Source: Pseudomonas sp. BN411 (GTDB lineage Bacteria; Pseudomonadota; Gammaproteobacteria; Pseudomonadales; Pseudomonadaceae). From it: a stretch of DNA of 64,000 nucleotides. This document shows, in pieces, positions 43,649 through 53,438 of this stretch. Where the stretch lies: positions 78,111-142,110 of the forward strand of contig NZ_SSOM01000074.1 of NCBI RefSeq assembly GCF_029871235.1, read 5' to 3'. A program made the position numbers and the translations under genes. The first letter of the stretch is position 1; the number at the start of each line of letters is the position of its first letter. The notes beneath the pieces were generated by a model. It was not told where the DNA came from. It was given only the letters and a program-made list of their open reading frames with translations, and searched no databases.

Positions 43649-44920
43649 TCAGGCTTCGAAGATGATCCGGCCGTCCACCAAGGTGTAGCGCACCTTGCCC
43701 GGCAGGCAGTGACCGATGAAGGGGCAGTTGTCGCCCTTGGACTTCCAGGTTTCCCCGGCCAGGGTGGTGGCTTGCGGGTCGAACAGCACCACGTCTGCAG
43801 GAGCGCCAACCGCGAGGCGGCCGGCAGGCAGGCGCAGGGCGCGAGCCGGGCCTACGGTGAGGCGGGCGAGCAGGGTGGGGAGGTCGAGCAGGCCGTCCTG
43901 CACCAGCGTCATGGCCAGCGGCAGCAGCAGCTCCACGCCGCTCATACCCGGTTCGGTGGCACCGAAGGGGGCGAGCTTGGCATCCGGCTCGTGCGGCTGG
44001 TGGTGGCTGGAAATGGCGTTGATCACGCCACTCTTCACCGCCTCACGCAGCGCGTCGCGGTCGGCGCGGGTGCGCAGCGGCGGTTGCACGTGGTAGAGGC
44101 TGGAGAAGTCGATCAGCGCCTCGTCGGTGAGGATCAGCTGGTACATGGCCACGTCAGCGGTTACCGGCAGGCCGCGGGCCTGTGCCTGGGCGATCATTTC
44201 GGCGCCGCGGGCGCTGGTGATCTGACTGAAGTGGGCACGCACGCCGCTCTGTTCGACCAGCAGCAGGTCACGGGCCAGTGCCACGGTTTCGGCAGTTTCC
44301 GGGATACCGGCCAGGCCGAGGAAGCTGGCGGTCGGACCTTCATGGGCCAGGCCGCCTTCGGCCAGGGAAGCGTCCTGGGAATGGAAGACCACGGTCAGGT
44401 CGAAGGTGGCCGCGTATTCCAGGGCGCGGCGCTGCACGCGGTTGCTGGCGAAGCTCGCCAGGCCGTTGCCGAAGGCCACGCAGCCCACGTCGCGCAGGGC
44501 CACCAGTTCGGACAGCTGCTCACCGGCCAGGCCCTTGGTCAGGGCGCCGATGGGGAAGACCTTGGCGTGGCCGGCTTCCTGGGCGCGGTCGAGGATCATC
44601 TCGGCCACGGCCGGGGTGTCCAGTACCGGACGGGTCAGGGGCGGGCAGCAGAGGCTGGTGATGCCGCCGCTGACGGCCGCCAGGGTTTCGCTGGCGATAT
44701 TGCCCTTGCGGCTGTAGCCGGGCTCGCGCAGGGCGACGGACAGGTCCACCAGGCCAGGGGCGGCCACCAGGCCCTTGGCGTCGAGGGTCTTGTCCGCTTC
44801 GAAGCCGGCCGGGGCCTTGCCGATGGCGGCGACCTTGCCGCTGTCGAGGAAGAGGTCGGCGATCTGGTCGTGGCCGCTGGCCGGGTCGATCAGGCGGGCG
44901 CCGAGGATATGGGTACGCAT
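43649..44920 (-). CDS. pyrC': Dihydroorotase-like PyrC' (catalytically inactive homologue)
   Basis: A 423-residue amidohydrolase-fold protein that in Pseudomonas assembles with aspartate transcarbamoylase PyrB and is needed for its activity rather than being a dihydroorotase. The normal metal-binding HxH that follows the GLVDL strand is replaced: the segment reads PGLVDLSVALREPG with Ser61 and Ala63 in place of the two histidines. The late IGHCLPGK and VVFHSQDASLAEGG segments also lack the full set of ligands. It overlaps the pyrB stop, in the pyrR-pyrB-pyrC' operon. An active PyrC must be encoded elsewhere. Confidence 0.93.
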   Translation of the reverse strand: MRTHILGARLIDPASGHDQIADLFLDSGKVAAIGKAPAGFEADKTLDAKGLVAAPGLVDLSVALREPGYSRKGNIASETLAAVSGGITSLCCPPLTRPVLDTPAVAEMILDRAQEAGHAKVFPIGALTKGLAGEQLSELVALRDVGCVAFGNGLASFASNRVQRRALEYAATFDLTVVFHSQDASLAEGGLAHEGPTASFLGLAGIPETAETVALARDLLLVEQSGVRAHFSQITSARGAEMIAQAQARGLPVTADVAMYQLILTDEALIDFSSLYHVQPPLRTRADRDALREAVKSGVINAISSHHQPHEPDAKLAPFGATEPGMSGVELLLPLAMTLVQDGLLDLPTLLARLTVGPARALRLPAGRLAVGAPADVVLFDPQATTLAGETWKSKGDNCPFIGHCLPGKVRYTLVDGRIIFEA

Positions 44921-45927
44921 CAGTTCAGCTCCTCGGCTTCCTGGTTCAGTTGACGCTGCGCGGTCTGGCCGCTCATGGCCATGGAGAGCACTGCCATGCG
45001 CACGGCGATGCCGTAGGTGACCTGGTTGAGGATCACCGAGTGGCTGCCGTCGGCCACGGCGGATTCGATTTCCACACCACGGTTGATCGGGCCCGGGTGC
45101 ATGACGATGGCATCCGGCTTGGCCAGTGTCATGCGCTGGGTGCTCAGGCCGTAGAGCTTGTAGAACTCGCCCTCGCTGGGCAGCAGGCCGCCCTGCATGC
45201 GTTCACGCTGCAGGCGCAGCATGATCACCACGTCGACGTCCTTCAGGCCCTCGGCGAGGTCGGTGTAGACCTTCACGCCGTACTGCTCGACGCCTACCGG
45301 GATCAGGGTCTTCGGCCCGATCACGCGGATGTCCCGGCAGCCCAGGGTGCGCAGGGCGAGCATGTCCGAGCGGGCCACGCGCGAGTGCAGGATGTCGCCG
45401 ACGATGGCGACCGAGAGGTTCTCGAAGCTGCCCTTGTGGCGGCGGATGGTGAGCATGTCGAGCATGCCCTGGGTCGGGTGCGCATGGCGGCCGTCACCGC
45501 CATTGATGATGGCGACGTCCGGGCACACGTGCTCGGCGATGAAGTGGGCGGCGCCGGAGTCGGCGTGGCGCACCACGAACATGTCCGCGGCCATCGCCTC
45601 CAGGTTGCGCAGGGTGTCGAACAGCGTCTCGCCCTTGCTGGTAGAGGAAGTGGACACGTTGAGCGTGATGACGTCAGCGGACAGGCGTTGGGCTGCCAGC
45701 TCGAAGGTGGTGCGGGTGCGGGTGGAGTTCTCGAAGAACACGTTGCACACCGTCTTGCCGCGCAGGAGCGGTACTTTCTTCACCGCGCGGGCGCCGACTT
45801 CGAGGAAGGAGTCGGCGGTGTCGAGGAGTTCCGTCAGCAGCTCGCGGGGCAGACCGTCGAGCGAGAGGAAGTGGCGCAGCTGGCCCTGGTCGTTGAGCTG
45901 CAGCGGGCGCTTGGCGTCTGTCGGCAT
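44920..45927 (-). CDS. pyrB: Aspartate carbamoyltransferase catalytic subunit
   Basis: Joins carbamoyl phosphate to aspartate, the first committed step of pyrimidine synthesis. 335 residues: the carbamoyl-phosphate loop [19 protein letters not shown] is near residues 64-82, with the [15 protein letters not shown] loop near 96-110 and [14 protein letters not shown] near 146-159. The long N-terminal extension of about 20 residues is typical of Pseudomonas PyrB, which works in a dodecamer with PyrC'. It is followed by the overlapping pyrC' and preceded by pyrR. Confidence 0.96.
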   Translation of the reverse strand: MPTDAKRPLQLNDQGQLRHFLSLDGLPRELLTELLDTADSFLEVGARAVKKVPLLRGKTVCNVFFENSTRTRTTFELAAQRLSADVITLNVSTSSTSKGETLFDTLRNLEAMAADMFVVRHADSGAAHFIAEHVCPDVAIINGGDGRHAHPTQGMLDMLTIRRHKGSFENLSVAIVGDILHSRVARSDMLALRTLGCRDIRVIGPKTLIPVGVEQYGVKVYTDLAEGLKDVDVVIMLRLQRERMQGGLLPSEGEFYKLYGLSTQRMTLAKPDAIVMHPGPINRGVEIESAVADGSHSVILNQVTYGIAVRMAVLSMAMSGQTAQRQLNQEAEELN

Positions 45928-45963
45928 GGGGCAGGCCCTGAAAGGTTACGAGAAATCGGTAGG

Positions 45964-46476
45964 TCAGGCGGGTGAAGCGAGATCCTGGCGCTCGAGGGTG
46001 AGCGGCGCGGGGCCGAGCAATTTTACCCGTTCAGTGGCGCCCAGGGACAGGGTTGCACCGACCACATCCGGGCGGACCGGCAGCTCGCGGGCGTTGAGGT
46101 CGAGCAGGCAGACCAGCGTCACGCTGGCCGGGCGGCCATAGTCGAAGAGCTCATTGAGGGCGGCGCGCACAGTGCGCCCGCTCATCAGTACGTCGTCGAT
46201 CAGCACCAGGTGCTGGCCTTCGATCTCGAAGGGCAGAGCGGACGGGCGCACTTGCGGGTGCAGGCCGCTCTGGGTGAAGTCGTCGCGGTAGAAGGATACG
46301 TCCAGGGTGCCCATAGGCCCCTTTTCGCCCAGCTGTTCCAGCAGGGCCTGGGCAACCCAGACGCCGCCGGTGCGGATGCCGATGTAGCGCGGTTCGTCGA
46401 TGTTGCGGGCCTTCAGGTGGGCTTGCAGGTCGCTGGCCATCCTCGGCAGCAGTTCGGCGGGATTGGGCAGGGTCAT
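45964..46476 (-). CDS. pyrR: PyrR bifunctional pyrimidine regulator / uracil phosphoribosyltransferase
   Basis: A 170-residue phosphoribosyltransferase-fold protein. The PRPP loop reads [17 protein letters not shown] near residues 97-113, with [12 protein letters not shown] near 44-55. In Bacillus, PyrR attenuates pyr transcription; in Pseudomonas its role in the pyr operon is less clear. The start at [13 protein letters not shown] follows ~22 nt after yqgF; the open frame upstream overlaps yqgF and is not used. It is the first of pyrR-pyrB-pyrC'. No attenuator structure was recognised between these genes. Confidence 0.92.
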   Translation of the reverse strand: MTLPNPAELLPRMASDLQAHLKARNIDEPRYIGIRTGGVWVAQALLEQLGEKGPMGTLDVSFYRDDFTQSGLHPQVRPSALPFEIEGQHLVLIDDVLMSGRTVRAALNELFDYGRPASVTLVCLLDLNARELPVRPDVVGATLSLGATERVKLLGPAPLTLERQDLASPA

Positions 46477-46498
46477 CGGCGGTCCTCGCGTTCTGGAA

Positions 46499-46939
46499 TC
46501 AGGAAGTTGCGGAATTCTCGGCCAGCCAGCCTTCCAGCAGCAGTGCGGCGGCCAGGGCGTCCACCGGACGGTCGCGGTAGCCATCGCGCTGGCCCTGGGC
46601 CATGCGGTGGCCCTTCGCTTCGAAGGTGGTCAGGCGTTCGTCGTGGGTGAATACCGGGAGATTGAAGCGGCCATTCAGTCGCCGGGCGAATTTTTCCGCG
46701 CGGGCACTCATGTCACTGGGGGTGCCGTCCATGTTCAGCGGCAGGCCGACGACCATGGCGTCGGGCTGCCACTCACGGACCAGGGCTTCGACCTGTTGCC
46801 AGTCCGGGACGCCGTTCTGCGCTTTTAGCACCTTCAACTCGCGGGCCTGGCCGGTTACCGCCTGGCCGACGGCAACGCCGATCTGTTTGGTGCCGTAGTC
46901 GAAACCGAGCAACAGGCGCAGGGATTTGGGTTCGGCCAT
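46499..46939 (-). CDS. YqgF/RuvX family nuclease-fold protein
   Basis: A 146-residue RNase-H-like protein, predicted Holliday-junction resolvase-like; homologues take part in pre-16S rRNA 5'-end processing. Seen: [17 protein letters not shown] near residues 10-26 (Asp14 metal ligand), [18 protein letters not shown] near 61-78, and [14 protein letters not shown] near 96-109. It overlaps the stop of algH by one base and is followed by pyrR, an order conserved in gamma-proteobacteria. Confidence 0.93.
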   Translation of the reverse strand: MAEPKSLRLLLGFDYGTKQIGVAVGQAVTGQARELKVLKAQNGVPDWQQVEALVREWQPDAMVVGLPLNMDGTPSDMSARAEKFARRLNGRFNLPVFTHDERLTTFEAKGHRMAQGQRDGYRDRPVDALAAALLLEGWLAENSATS

Positions 46940-47505
46940 CAGGCGTGCCCGGCCTGGGCGGTAAGCAGACTAAGGTTCACGCCCAGGCGCGCGGCGGCCG
47001 CCGAAAGGCGCTGCTCGGACGGGGTGTCGAAGAGGATGGACAGGTCCGCCGGGCAGGTCAGCCAGGCGTTGTCACTGAGTTCAGCTTCCAGTTGGCCTGC
47101 GTCCCAACCGGCGTAGCCGAGGGCTACCAGGCTCTTCTGCGGACCACTGCCGTCGGCGATTGCAAAGAGCACGTCCTGGGAAGTGGAGAGGGCCAGTTCG
47201 CCCAGTTCCAGAGTGGCCTGGAAGCTGTGGCCGGTCGGATGCAGAACGAAGCCGCGGTCGGTTTGCACCGGGCCGCCAGCATAGATGGGCAGGCCTTGGC
47301 AGCGCGCCGGCGGAGTGATTTCCGGGCGCAGTTGTTCGAGTACGTCGCTCAGGCTCAGGCCGTTGGGGCGGTTGATCACCAGGCCCATGGCGCCCTGCTC
47401 ATTGTGCTCCACCAGGTAGGTGACGGTCTGGGCGAAGTTCGGATCGGCCATGTGCGGCATGGCGATCAGAAAATGATGCTTGAGGTAGCTCGGTGCGCTT
47501 TTCAT
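46939..47505 (-). CDS. algH: YqgE/AlgH family protein
   Basis: A 188-residue cytoplasmic protein of the UPF0301 family; in P. aeruginosa AlgH is reported to affect alginate and other virulence-linked traits, with the mechanism unclear. The start MKSAPSYLKHHFLIAMPHM is chosen by family length. Marks are ADPNFAQTVTYLVEHNEQGAMGLVINRP near residues 20-47 and GGPVQTDRGFVLHP near 77-90. It overlaps yqgF. The gene lies 113 nt after tonB3 on the same strand. Confidence 0.93.
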   Translation of the reverse strand: MKSAPSYLKHHFLIAMPHMADPNFAQTVTYLVEHNEQGAMGLVINRPNGLSLSDVLEQLRPEITPPARCQGLPIYAGGPVQTDRGFVLHPTGHSFQATLELGELALSTSQDVLFAIADGSGPQKSLVALGYAGWDAGQLEAELSDNAWLTCPADLSILFDTPSEQRLSAAAARLGVNLSLLTAQAGHA

Positions 47506-47618
47506 GTCGGTTAGTTTCAGGCTTAAGACGGCAGGCTTCAAGCGAAAAGGCTGCGGCGCGGACTCACGCCACGCCGGGACTCTGCCTGAAGCCTAGAGCC
47601 AATCTCGTCCTGCTGCTT

Positions 47619-48512
47619 TCAATTGCTCGACAGGCGGTCGCCGCGCTCGAAGCGCCAGGTGCGGATGATTTCCAGGCGGTCGATATCCGCGAGGTCACCG
47701 GTGAAGGGAGCGAAGGGCGCGGCAAGGCGCACGATGCGCATGGCGCCCTGGTCCAGTACCGGCTGGCCGGAGGATTCCAGCACCTGCACCTCGTACAGGG
47801 TGCCGTCGCGATTGATCGACACCAGCAGGCGCAGGTTGCCGTAGATGCGCTGGCGGCGGGCTTCGTCCGGGTAGTTGAGATTGCCGATGCGCTCGATCTT
47901 CTTGCGCCACTCTTCCTTGTACCAGGCGCCTTTGTCGCGCATGGTCGACGCGGCGTTCAGGCGGTGAATGCGTGGGCGCTTGGCGTAGAGCTGGCGCTCC
48001 TTGTCGAGCTCCGCTTCGAGGCTGGCAATTTCGGAGGAGAGCTGCGAGCTGTCGAAGGACGGCGCCGGAGTGGCCTCGGGCTGGGGCTTGGTCTGCTCGC
48101 GTTTGACCGTGGTTTTCTGCGGCTGCGGGCTCTTGGTGGCCACGGCGGCCTTGGGCGCTTCCTTCTTCGGTGCCTGGGGCGGTGCGGCGGGGGGCGTGGT
48201 CTTGCGGATTTCCTTGTCCTGGAATGGCGCCTGCTCGGTGGTCTTGGGCGTGGCCTTGTGTTCCAGGGTGCCGCTGCCCAGCTGGTTGGCCTGGGCGAGG
48301 AAGTCGGCCTTCTTCGGCTTCTCCTCGCTCTTGAAGGTGGCGAGGGTGATTTCCAGGGTCTTGCTGATCTGCTGTGGGTCGCCGACGGTGAAGCCGACAC
48401 CGAGGATCAGCGCCACGTGCAGCACGGCGGCGAGGAACAGGGTAAAGCCCAGCCGATCCGCCGGGCGGACGCCGGCGGACAGTTGGGTGGAGGTATTCAC
48501 GGCTGCGTTCAT
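47619..48512 (-). CDS. tonB3: TonB-family energy transducer (TonB3 type)
   Basis: A 297-residue inner-membrane protein: one N-terminal membrane helix (FTLFLAAVLHVALILGVGFTV, residues about 23-43), a long Lys/Pro/Ala-rich periplasmic spacer (about 85-165), and a C-terminal TonB domain with NLNYPDEARRQRIYGNLRLLV near residues 212-232 and VLESSGQPVLDQGAMRIVRLAAPF near 250-273. P. aeruginosa TonB3 (PA0406) lies at the same place and is needed for twitching motility and pilus assembly. It is between gshB and algH on the same strand. Confidence 0.9.
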   Translation of the reverse strand: MNAAVNTSTQLSAGVRPADRLGFTLFLAAVLHVALILGVGFTVGDPQQISKTLEITLATFKSEEKPKKADFLAQANQLGSGTLEHKATPKTTEQAPFQDKEIRKTTPPAAPPQAPKKEAPKAAVATKSPQPQKTTVKREQTKPQPEATPAPSFDSSQLSSEIASLEAELDKERQLYAKRPRIHRLNAASTMRDKGAWYKEEWRKKIERIGNLNYPDEARRQRIYGNLRLLVSINRDGTLYEVQVLESSGQPVLDQGAMRIVRLAAPFAPFTGDLADIDRLEIIRTWRFERGDRLSSN

Positions 48513-48568
48513 CGCCAGTCAGCTTGCTTCAGTTAGCGGCGAAGTCTGCCGAGCGTCCGCATAAAAGT

Positions 48569-49531
48569 CTATGAAGCACTCCGCGCATCGAGCTTGCGGG
48601 CGATCGCATCCATGAGACGTTCACAAATGCGCGTGTCGTAGGCCTTGTCGATTTCGCGGATACAGGTGGGGCTGGTGACGTTGATCTCGGTGAGGTGCTC
48701 GCCGATCACGTCGAGGCCGACGAACAGCAGGCCTTTCTCCCGCAGGGTCGGGCCGACGGCGGCGGCGATTTCACGGTCGCGGTCGGTCAGTGGACGCGCT
48801 TCGCCACGACCGCCGGCGGCCAGGTTGCCGCGAGTCTCGCCGGCAGCCGGGATGCGCGCCAGGCAGTAGGGGACCGGCTCGCCATCGATCATCAGGATGC
48901 GCTTGTCGCCGTCCTTGATCGCCGGCAGGTAGCCCTGCGCCATGATCTGCTGGCTGCCGTGGGCGGTCAGGGTCTCGAGGATCACCGAGAGGTTCGGGTC
49001 ACCGGCGCGGTGACGGAAAATCGAGGAACCGCCCATGCCGTCCAGGGGTTTGAGAATGATGTCACGCTGTTCTTCGGCAAACTCGCGCAGAATGTCCGCT
49101 CGTCGGCTGACCACGGTTGGCGGCGTGTAATCGGGGAACAGGGTGGCGAAGAACTTCTCGTTGCAGTCGCGAAGGCTCTGCGGGCGGTTCACCACCAGCA
49201 CGCCGGCCCGTTCGGCTTGTTCCAGCAGGTAGGTGGAGTAGACGAACTCGTTGTCGAAGGGCGGGTCCTTGCGCATCAGGATCACGTCCAGCTCGGCCAG
49301 CGGGGTATCGGCCTCCGCTTCCAGCTCGAACCAGTGTTCAGGGTCGAGGAATACCTTCAAGGGGCGCATGCGCGCGCGAGCTTCACCGTTTTTCTGGTAT
49401 AGGTCCTGCTGCTCCATGTAGAACAGTGACCAGCCGCGCTCCTGGGCGGCCAGTAGCATGGCCAGGGAGCTGTCCTTCTTGAAGGAGATTTGCGCAATGG
49501 GGTCCATGACGATCCCGAGGCGAACGCTCAT
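48569..49531 (-). CDS. gshB: Glutathione synthetase
   Basis: ATP-grasp enzyme adding glycine to gamma-glutamylcysteine. 320 residues from MSVRLGIVMDPIAQI. Visible: VLMRKDPPFDNEFVYSTYLL near residues 83-102 (numbering from this start), DIILKPLDGMGGSSIFR near 151-167, RILMIDGEPVPYCLARIPAAGE near 206-227 and VGLDVIGEHLTEINVTSPTCI near 266-286. An upstream in-frame start five codons earlier is not supported. The gene is divergent from pilG. Confidence 0.96.
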   Translation of the reverse strand: MSVRLGIVMDPIAQISFKKDSSLAMLLAAQERGWSLFYMEQQDLYQKNGEARARMRPLKVFLDPEHWFELEAEADTPLAELDVILMRKDPPFDNEFVYSTYLLEQAERAGVLVVNRPQSLRDCNEKFFATLFPDYTPPTVVSRRADILREFAEEQRDIILKPLDGMGGSSIFRHRAGDPNLSVILETLTAHGSQQIMAQGYLPAIKDGDKRILMIDGEPVPYCLARIPAAGETRGNLAAGGRGEARPLTDRDREIAAAVGPTLREKGLLFVGLDVIGEHLTEINVTSPTCIREIDKAYDTRICERLMDAIARKLDARSAS

Positions 49532-49798
49532 GGGGGGTCTCCGCAACAGGTTTCAAGGGGCGCGCCAAAGCTGGCGGGCCGGTTGGATAAGGCGCTCAGG
49601 GTGGCGCCGGCATTGATTGCGGTCAAGGAAAAAACCTTCCCCAGAAAGGGAAGAATCGCAGATGCAGAGGCCGTGTAGCTTGCGTCTGGAGACTGTGCTA
49701 AAAAGGCCCGACGATTGGGTCGCAGCCCGTCGGTTGCAGGGCCTCAGGCACATATATAAAGCAGAATAACGACTCACCGAGGCGATGGTAGGGCGAAC
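49532..49798. promoter_or_regulatory. Divergent gshB / pilG promoter region
   Basis: This 267-nt gap must hold the main promoter of the Pil-Chp cluster. A TATATAAA stretch at 49753-49760, about 40 nt before the pilG start, is the best -10-like candidate, but no matching -35 at the right distance is clear. No gene is seen in the gap. Confidence 0.4.
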
Positions 49799-50206
49799 AT
49801 GGAACAGCATTCCGAGGGTTTGAAGGTCATGGTGATCGACGATTCGAAAACGATTCGTCGTACAGCCGAGACTCTGCTCAAGAAAGTGGGGTGCGAGGTC
49901 ATCACCGCAGTTGATGGTTTCGATGCCCTGGCCAAGATCGCCGATTCCCACCCGAACATCATCTTCGTCGACATCATGATGCCGCGCCTGGACGGGTATC
50001 AGACCTGCGCCCTGATCAAGAACAACAGTGCTTTTAAATCCACCCCGGTGATCATGCTGTCCTCCAAGGACGGCCTGTTCGACAAGGCCAAGGGTCGCAT
50101 CGTCGGTTCCGATCAGTACCTCACCAAGCCCTTCAGCAAGGAAGAGCTGCTCGGCGCGATCAAGACTCACGTCCCCGATTTCACCCCGGTGGAGCAAGCC
50201 TCCTGA
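49799..50206 (+). CDS. pilG: Twitching response regulator PilG
   Basis: CheY-like single-domain response regulator that acts positively on pilus extension in the Pil-Chp system. At 135 residues the length equals P. aeruginosa PilG. The phosphorylation Asp58 is in FVDIMMPRLDG, with the acidic pair Asp14-Asp15, the Ser/Thr site in IMLSSKDG, and Lys in LTKPFSKEEL. It opens the eight-gene cluster and is followed 45 nt later by pilH. Confidence 0.97.
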   Translation: MEQHSEGLKVMVIDDSKTIRRTAETLLKKVGCEVITAVDGFDALAKIADSHPNIIFVDIMMPRLDGYQTCALIKNNSAFKSTPVIMLSSKDGLFDKAKGRIVGSDQYLTKPFSKEELLGAIKTHVPDFTPVEQAS

Positions 50207-50251
50207 AGTCCGGCCTGAAGGCCGGTGAAGCCTTTCCGTATGGGGAACACC

Positions 50252-50617
50252 ATGGCTCGTATTCTGATTGTTGATGACTCGCCGACCGAGATGTACAAGC
50301 TGACTGCCATGCTCGAGAAGCATGGCCACCAGGTACTCAAGGCCGAGAATGGCGCCGACGGCGTGGCCCTGGCCCGCCAGGAGAAGCCGGACGCTGTCCT
50401 GATGGACATCGTGATGCCCGGTCTCAATGGCTTCCAGGCGACCCGTCAACTGACCAAGGACGCTGACACCAGTCACATTCCGGTGATTATCGTCACCACC
50501 AAGGATCAGGAAACCGATAAGGTCTGGGGCAAGCGCCAGGGCGCGCGTGACTACCTGACCAAGCCGATCGAAGAAGACACGCTGATCAAGACCCTGAATA
50601 CGGTACTGGCCGGCTGA
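50252..50617 (+). CDS. pilH: Twitching response regulator PilH
   Basis: Second CheY-like regulator of the system; it opposes or balances PilG. 121 residues from MARILIVDDSP. The phosphorylation site is Asp52 in VLMDIVMPGLNG, with the acidic pair Asp8-Asp9 and Lys in YLTKPIEEDTL. An upstream in-frame start nine codons earlier is not used, because the ATG at 50252 gives exactly the known length. pilI follows 55 nt later. Confidence 0.97.
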   Translation: MARILIVDDSPTEMYKLTAMLEKHGHQVLKAENGADGVALARQEKPDAVLMDIVMPGLNGFQATRQLTKDADTSHIPVIIVTTKDQETDKVWGKRQGARDYLTKPIEEDTLIKTLNTVLAG

Positions 50618-50672
50618 TTGCCGCGCCGGTCCCCGAAACATAACTATTAGAAACAGGCCAAGGCCGGTCGCC

Positions 50673-51209
50673 ATGTCGGATTCGCAGACTCCCTTCCAGC
50701 TCCTCTTCGAGATCGACCAGCGCTGTCGCGCGCTGGCGGCTGGCCTGCCTGCGCAGCAGCAGGTGGTGCAGAGCTGGAGCGGTATCGGCTTCCGCATGGG
50801 CGAGCGCTTGTTCGTGGCGCCCATGGGCGAGGTCAGCGAAGTGCTGCACGAGCCGCGCCACACCTCGCTTCCCGGTGTGAAGACCTGGGTCAAGGGCGTT
50901 TCCAACGTCCGTGGTCGCCTGTTACCGGTCATGGACCTGTGCGGCTTCTTCGGCAGCGAACTTTCGCCGCTGCGCAAACAGCGCCGGGTCCTGGTGGTGG
51001 ACTATCAGGAGATCTTCGCCGGGCTGATCGTCGACGAAGTCTTCGGCATGCAGCATTTCCTGGTGGATTCCTTCAGCGAGACGCTTCCTCCACTGGAGGC
51101 CAGCATCCAGCCGTTCATTCACGGCGTTTTCCATCGCGAGCAGCCCTGGCTGGTATTCAGCCCGCACGCGCTCGCGCAGCACCAGGCGTTCCTCGAGGTG
51201 GCTGTCTAG
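50673..51209 (+). CDS. pilI: CheW-like adaptor PilI
   Basis: A 178-residue CheW-domain adaptor that couples the receptor PilJ to the kinase ChpA. The CheW fold is seen as GIGFRMGERLFVAPMGEVSEV near residues 31-51, VKGVSNVRGRLLPVMDLCGFFG near 72-93, and VVDYQEIFAGLIVDEVFGMQHF near 109-130. The following gap holds a hairpin. The role is firm from family and order. Confidence 0.95.
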   Translation: MSDSQTPFQLLFEIDQRCRALAAGLPAQQQVVQSWSGIGFRMGERLFVAPMGEVSEVLHEPRHTSLPGVKTWVKGVSNVRGRLLPVMDLCGFFGSELSPLRKQRRVLVVDYQEIFAGLIVDEVFGMQHFLVDSFSETLPPLEASIQPFIHGVFHREQPWLVFSPHALAQHQAFLEVAV

Positions 51210-51281
51210 ATTCGACGCGGGGCGCATGGCGCTCCGTACCGGTCACCGGGGCAGAGTCTCCGGGGCCAAGGCTTCAAGGTT

Positions 51282-51303
51282 GGGCCGGCTTTGCCGGCCC
51301 TTT
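51282..51303 (+). terminator. Hairpin between pilI and pilJ
   Basis: GGGCCGGC (51282-51289) pairs with GCCGGCCC (51293-51300) around TTT, then TTT follows. It has the shape of a short rho-independent terminator inside the Pil-Chp cluster, so it may attenuate expression of pilJ and later genes. Confidence 0.55.
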
Positions 51304-51348
51304 GGCGTTACATGGGAATAAGTGGTTGGTCCAGGCGGGGGCCCGATA

Positions 51349-53397
51349 ATGAAAAGACTGAACGCAGGCAATCTGTTCTCCGGGGTGCGCAGCACGTCGC
51401 TGATCGCCGGACTCTTCGTGGTCCTGATCGTCGCCATCGTGCTGCTGTTCGCGAACTTCGCGTACCTCAACACCCAGGCGAATTACGACAAGGAATACAT
51501 CAGCCACGCCGGTGAACTCCGCGTGCTGTCCCAGCGTATCGCCAAGAACTCCAGTGAAGCCGCAGCGGGCAAGGCCGAAGCCTTCGCCTTGCTGAAGGAC
51601 GCGCGCAACGACTTCGAGAAGCGCTGGAACTTCCTGCAACAGGGTGACGCCACCACCGGCCTGCCTGCGGCACCCGTCGCCGTGAAGGGCGAGATGGATG
51701 TGGTGCAGAAGGACTGGGACAGCCTGCGCAAGAACGCCGACGCCATCCTGGCCAGCGAGCAGACCGTACTGTCCCTGCACCAGGTAGCCGCCACCCTGGC
51801 CGAAACCATTCCGCAGCTCCAGGTCGAGTACGAGGAAGTCGTGGACATCCTCCTGGAAAGCGGTGCTCCCGCCAGCCAGGTTTCCGTGGCCCAGCGCCAG
51901 TCGCTGCTGGCCGAACGTATCCTCGGCTCGGTGAACAAGGTACTGGCCGGTGACGACGACTCGGTTCAGGCCGCCGACATGTTCGGCCGCGACGCCAGCC
52001 TGTTCGGCCGCGTACTGAGCGCCATGATCGAAGGCAACGCGGCGATGGAGATCTCCAAGGTCACCAACACCGAGGCCCTTGAGCGCCTGCAGGAGATTTC
52101 CGAGCTCTTCGAGTTCGTATCCGGCTCTGTGGACGAGATCCTCGAAACCTCGCCCGAACTCTTCCAGGTCCGTGAATCCGCCAACACCATCTTCACCGGC
52201 TCCCAGACCCTGCTGGACAAGGCTTCCGCCCTGACCACCGGCTTCGAGAACCTGGCCAATGGCCGTGGCATGAACACCTTCGCCGGCTACGTGCTGGCCG
52301 TGTTCGCCCTGGGCTCGATCATCCTCATCGGCCTGGTGATGGTGCAGAGTACCCGCAACCGACTGGCCGAGACCGCCGCGAAGAACGAACGTAACCAGGC
52401 AGCGATTCTGCGACTGCTCGACGAAATCGCCGACCTCGCCGACGGTGACCTGACCGTGGCCGCGACCGTAACCGAGGACTTCACCGGTGCGATCGCTGAC
52501 TCCATCAACTACTCCATCGACCAGCTCCGCGAGCTGGTGGAAACCATCAACCTGACCGCCGTGCAGGTGGCCGCCGCCGCCCAGGAAACTCAGGCCACCG
52601 CCATGCACCTGGCCGAGGCTTCCGAGCACCAGGCCCAGGAAATCGCCGGCGCCTCCGCCGCGATCAACGAAATGGCCGTGTCCATTGACCAGGTATCGGC
52701 GAACGCCTCCGAGTCCTCGGCGGTAGCGGAACGTTCCGTAGCCATCGCCAACAAGGGCAACGAAGTGGTGCACAACACCATCACCGGCATGGACAACATC
52801 CGTGAGCAGATCCAGGACACCTCGAAGCGGATCAAACGCCTCGGTGAATCGTCCCAGGAGATCGGTGACATCGTTAGCCTGATTAACGACATTGCCGACC
52901 AGACCAACATCCTCGCCCTTAACGCCGCGATCCAGGCGTCCATGGCGGGCGACGCGGGCCGCGGCTTCGCCGTGGTAGCGGACGAAGTACAGCGCCTTGC
53001 GGAACGTTCCTCCGCCGCGACCAAGCAGATCGAGGCGCTGGTGAAGACCATTCAGACCGACACCAACGAAGCGGTTATCTCCATGGAGCAGACCACGTCC
53101 GAAGTGGTCCGCGGTGCCCGCCTGGCCCAGGACGCCGGTGTGGCCCTGGAAGAGATCGAGAAGGTATCCAAGACCCTCGCGGCACTTATCCAGAACATTT
53201 CCAACGCCGCTCGTCAGCAAGCGTCCTCCGCGGGCCATATCTCCAACACCATGAACGTGATCCAGGAGATCACCTCGCAGACCTCCGCCGGTACCACCGC
53301 CACTGCGAAGAGCATCGGCAACCTGGCGAAGATGGCGAGCGAGATGCGCAAGTCGGTTTCCGGCTTCAAGCTGCCGGAAGCGCAGGACATAGCCTGA
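51349..53397 (+). CDS. pilJ: Methyl-accepting chemotaxis-like receptor PilJ
   Basis: Receptor of the Pil-Chp system, in the inner membrane and polar. 682 residues, equal to P. aeruginosa PilJ. TM1 is near 18-38 ([20 protein letters not shown]) and TM2 near 306-326 ([19 protein letters not shown]), with a PilJ-type periplasmic domain between. A HAMP region follows TM2. The cytoplasmic hairpin tip is [15 protein letters not shown] near residues 515-530, preceded by [12 protein letters not shown]. It has no C-terminal CheR/CheB pentapeptide. ATG 51349 is used; a GTG 27 nt upstream is not. Confidence 0.97.
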   Translation: MKRLNAGNLFSGVRSTSLIAGLFVVLIVAIVLLFANFAYLNTQANYDKEYISHAGELRVLSQRIAKNSSEAAAGKAEAFALLKDARNDFEKRWNFLQQGDATTGLPAAPVAVKGEMDVVQKDWDSLRKNADAILASEQTVLSLHQVAATLAETIPQLQVEYEEVVDILLESGAPASQVSVAQRQSLLAERILGSVNKVLAGDDDSVQAADMFGRDASLFGRVLSAMIEGNAAMEISKVTNTEALERLQEISELFEFVSGSVDEILETSPELFQVRESANTIFTGSQTLLDKASALTTGFENLANGRGMNTFAGYVLAVFALGSIILIGLVMVQSTRNRLAETAAKNERNQAAILRLLDEIADLADGDLTVAATVTEDFTGAIADSINYSIDQLRELVETINLTAVQVAAAAQETQATAMHLAEASEHQAQEIAGASAAINEMAVSIDQVSANASESSAVAERSVAIANKGNEVVHNTITGMDNIREQIQDTSKRIKRLGESSQEIGDIVSLINDIADQTNILALNAAIQASMAGDAGRGFAVVADEVQRLAERSSAATKQIEALVKTIQTDTNEAVISMEQTTSEVVRGARLAQDAGVALEEIEKVSKTLAALIQNISNAARQQASSAGHISNTMNVIQEITSQTSAGTTATAKSIGNLAKMASEMRKSVSGFKLPEAQDIA

Positions 53398-53408
53398 GCA
53401 GGGGAGGC

Positions 53409-53429
53409 GCCGCGGCCTGAGGCCGCGGC
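53409..53429. repeat. Hairpin between pilJ and pilK
   Basis: GCCGCGGCC (53409-53417) pairs perfectly with GGCCGCGGC (53421-53429) around TGA. There is no T run, so it may be an RNA-stability or attenuation structure rather than a classic terminator. Confidence 0.5.
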
Positions 53430-53438
53430 ACGACGGCC

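Noticed and set aside
43649..44920. Active dihydroorotase
   Set aside because: The HxH metal motif is lost, which fits the non-catalytic PyrC' of Pseudomonas.
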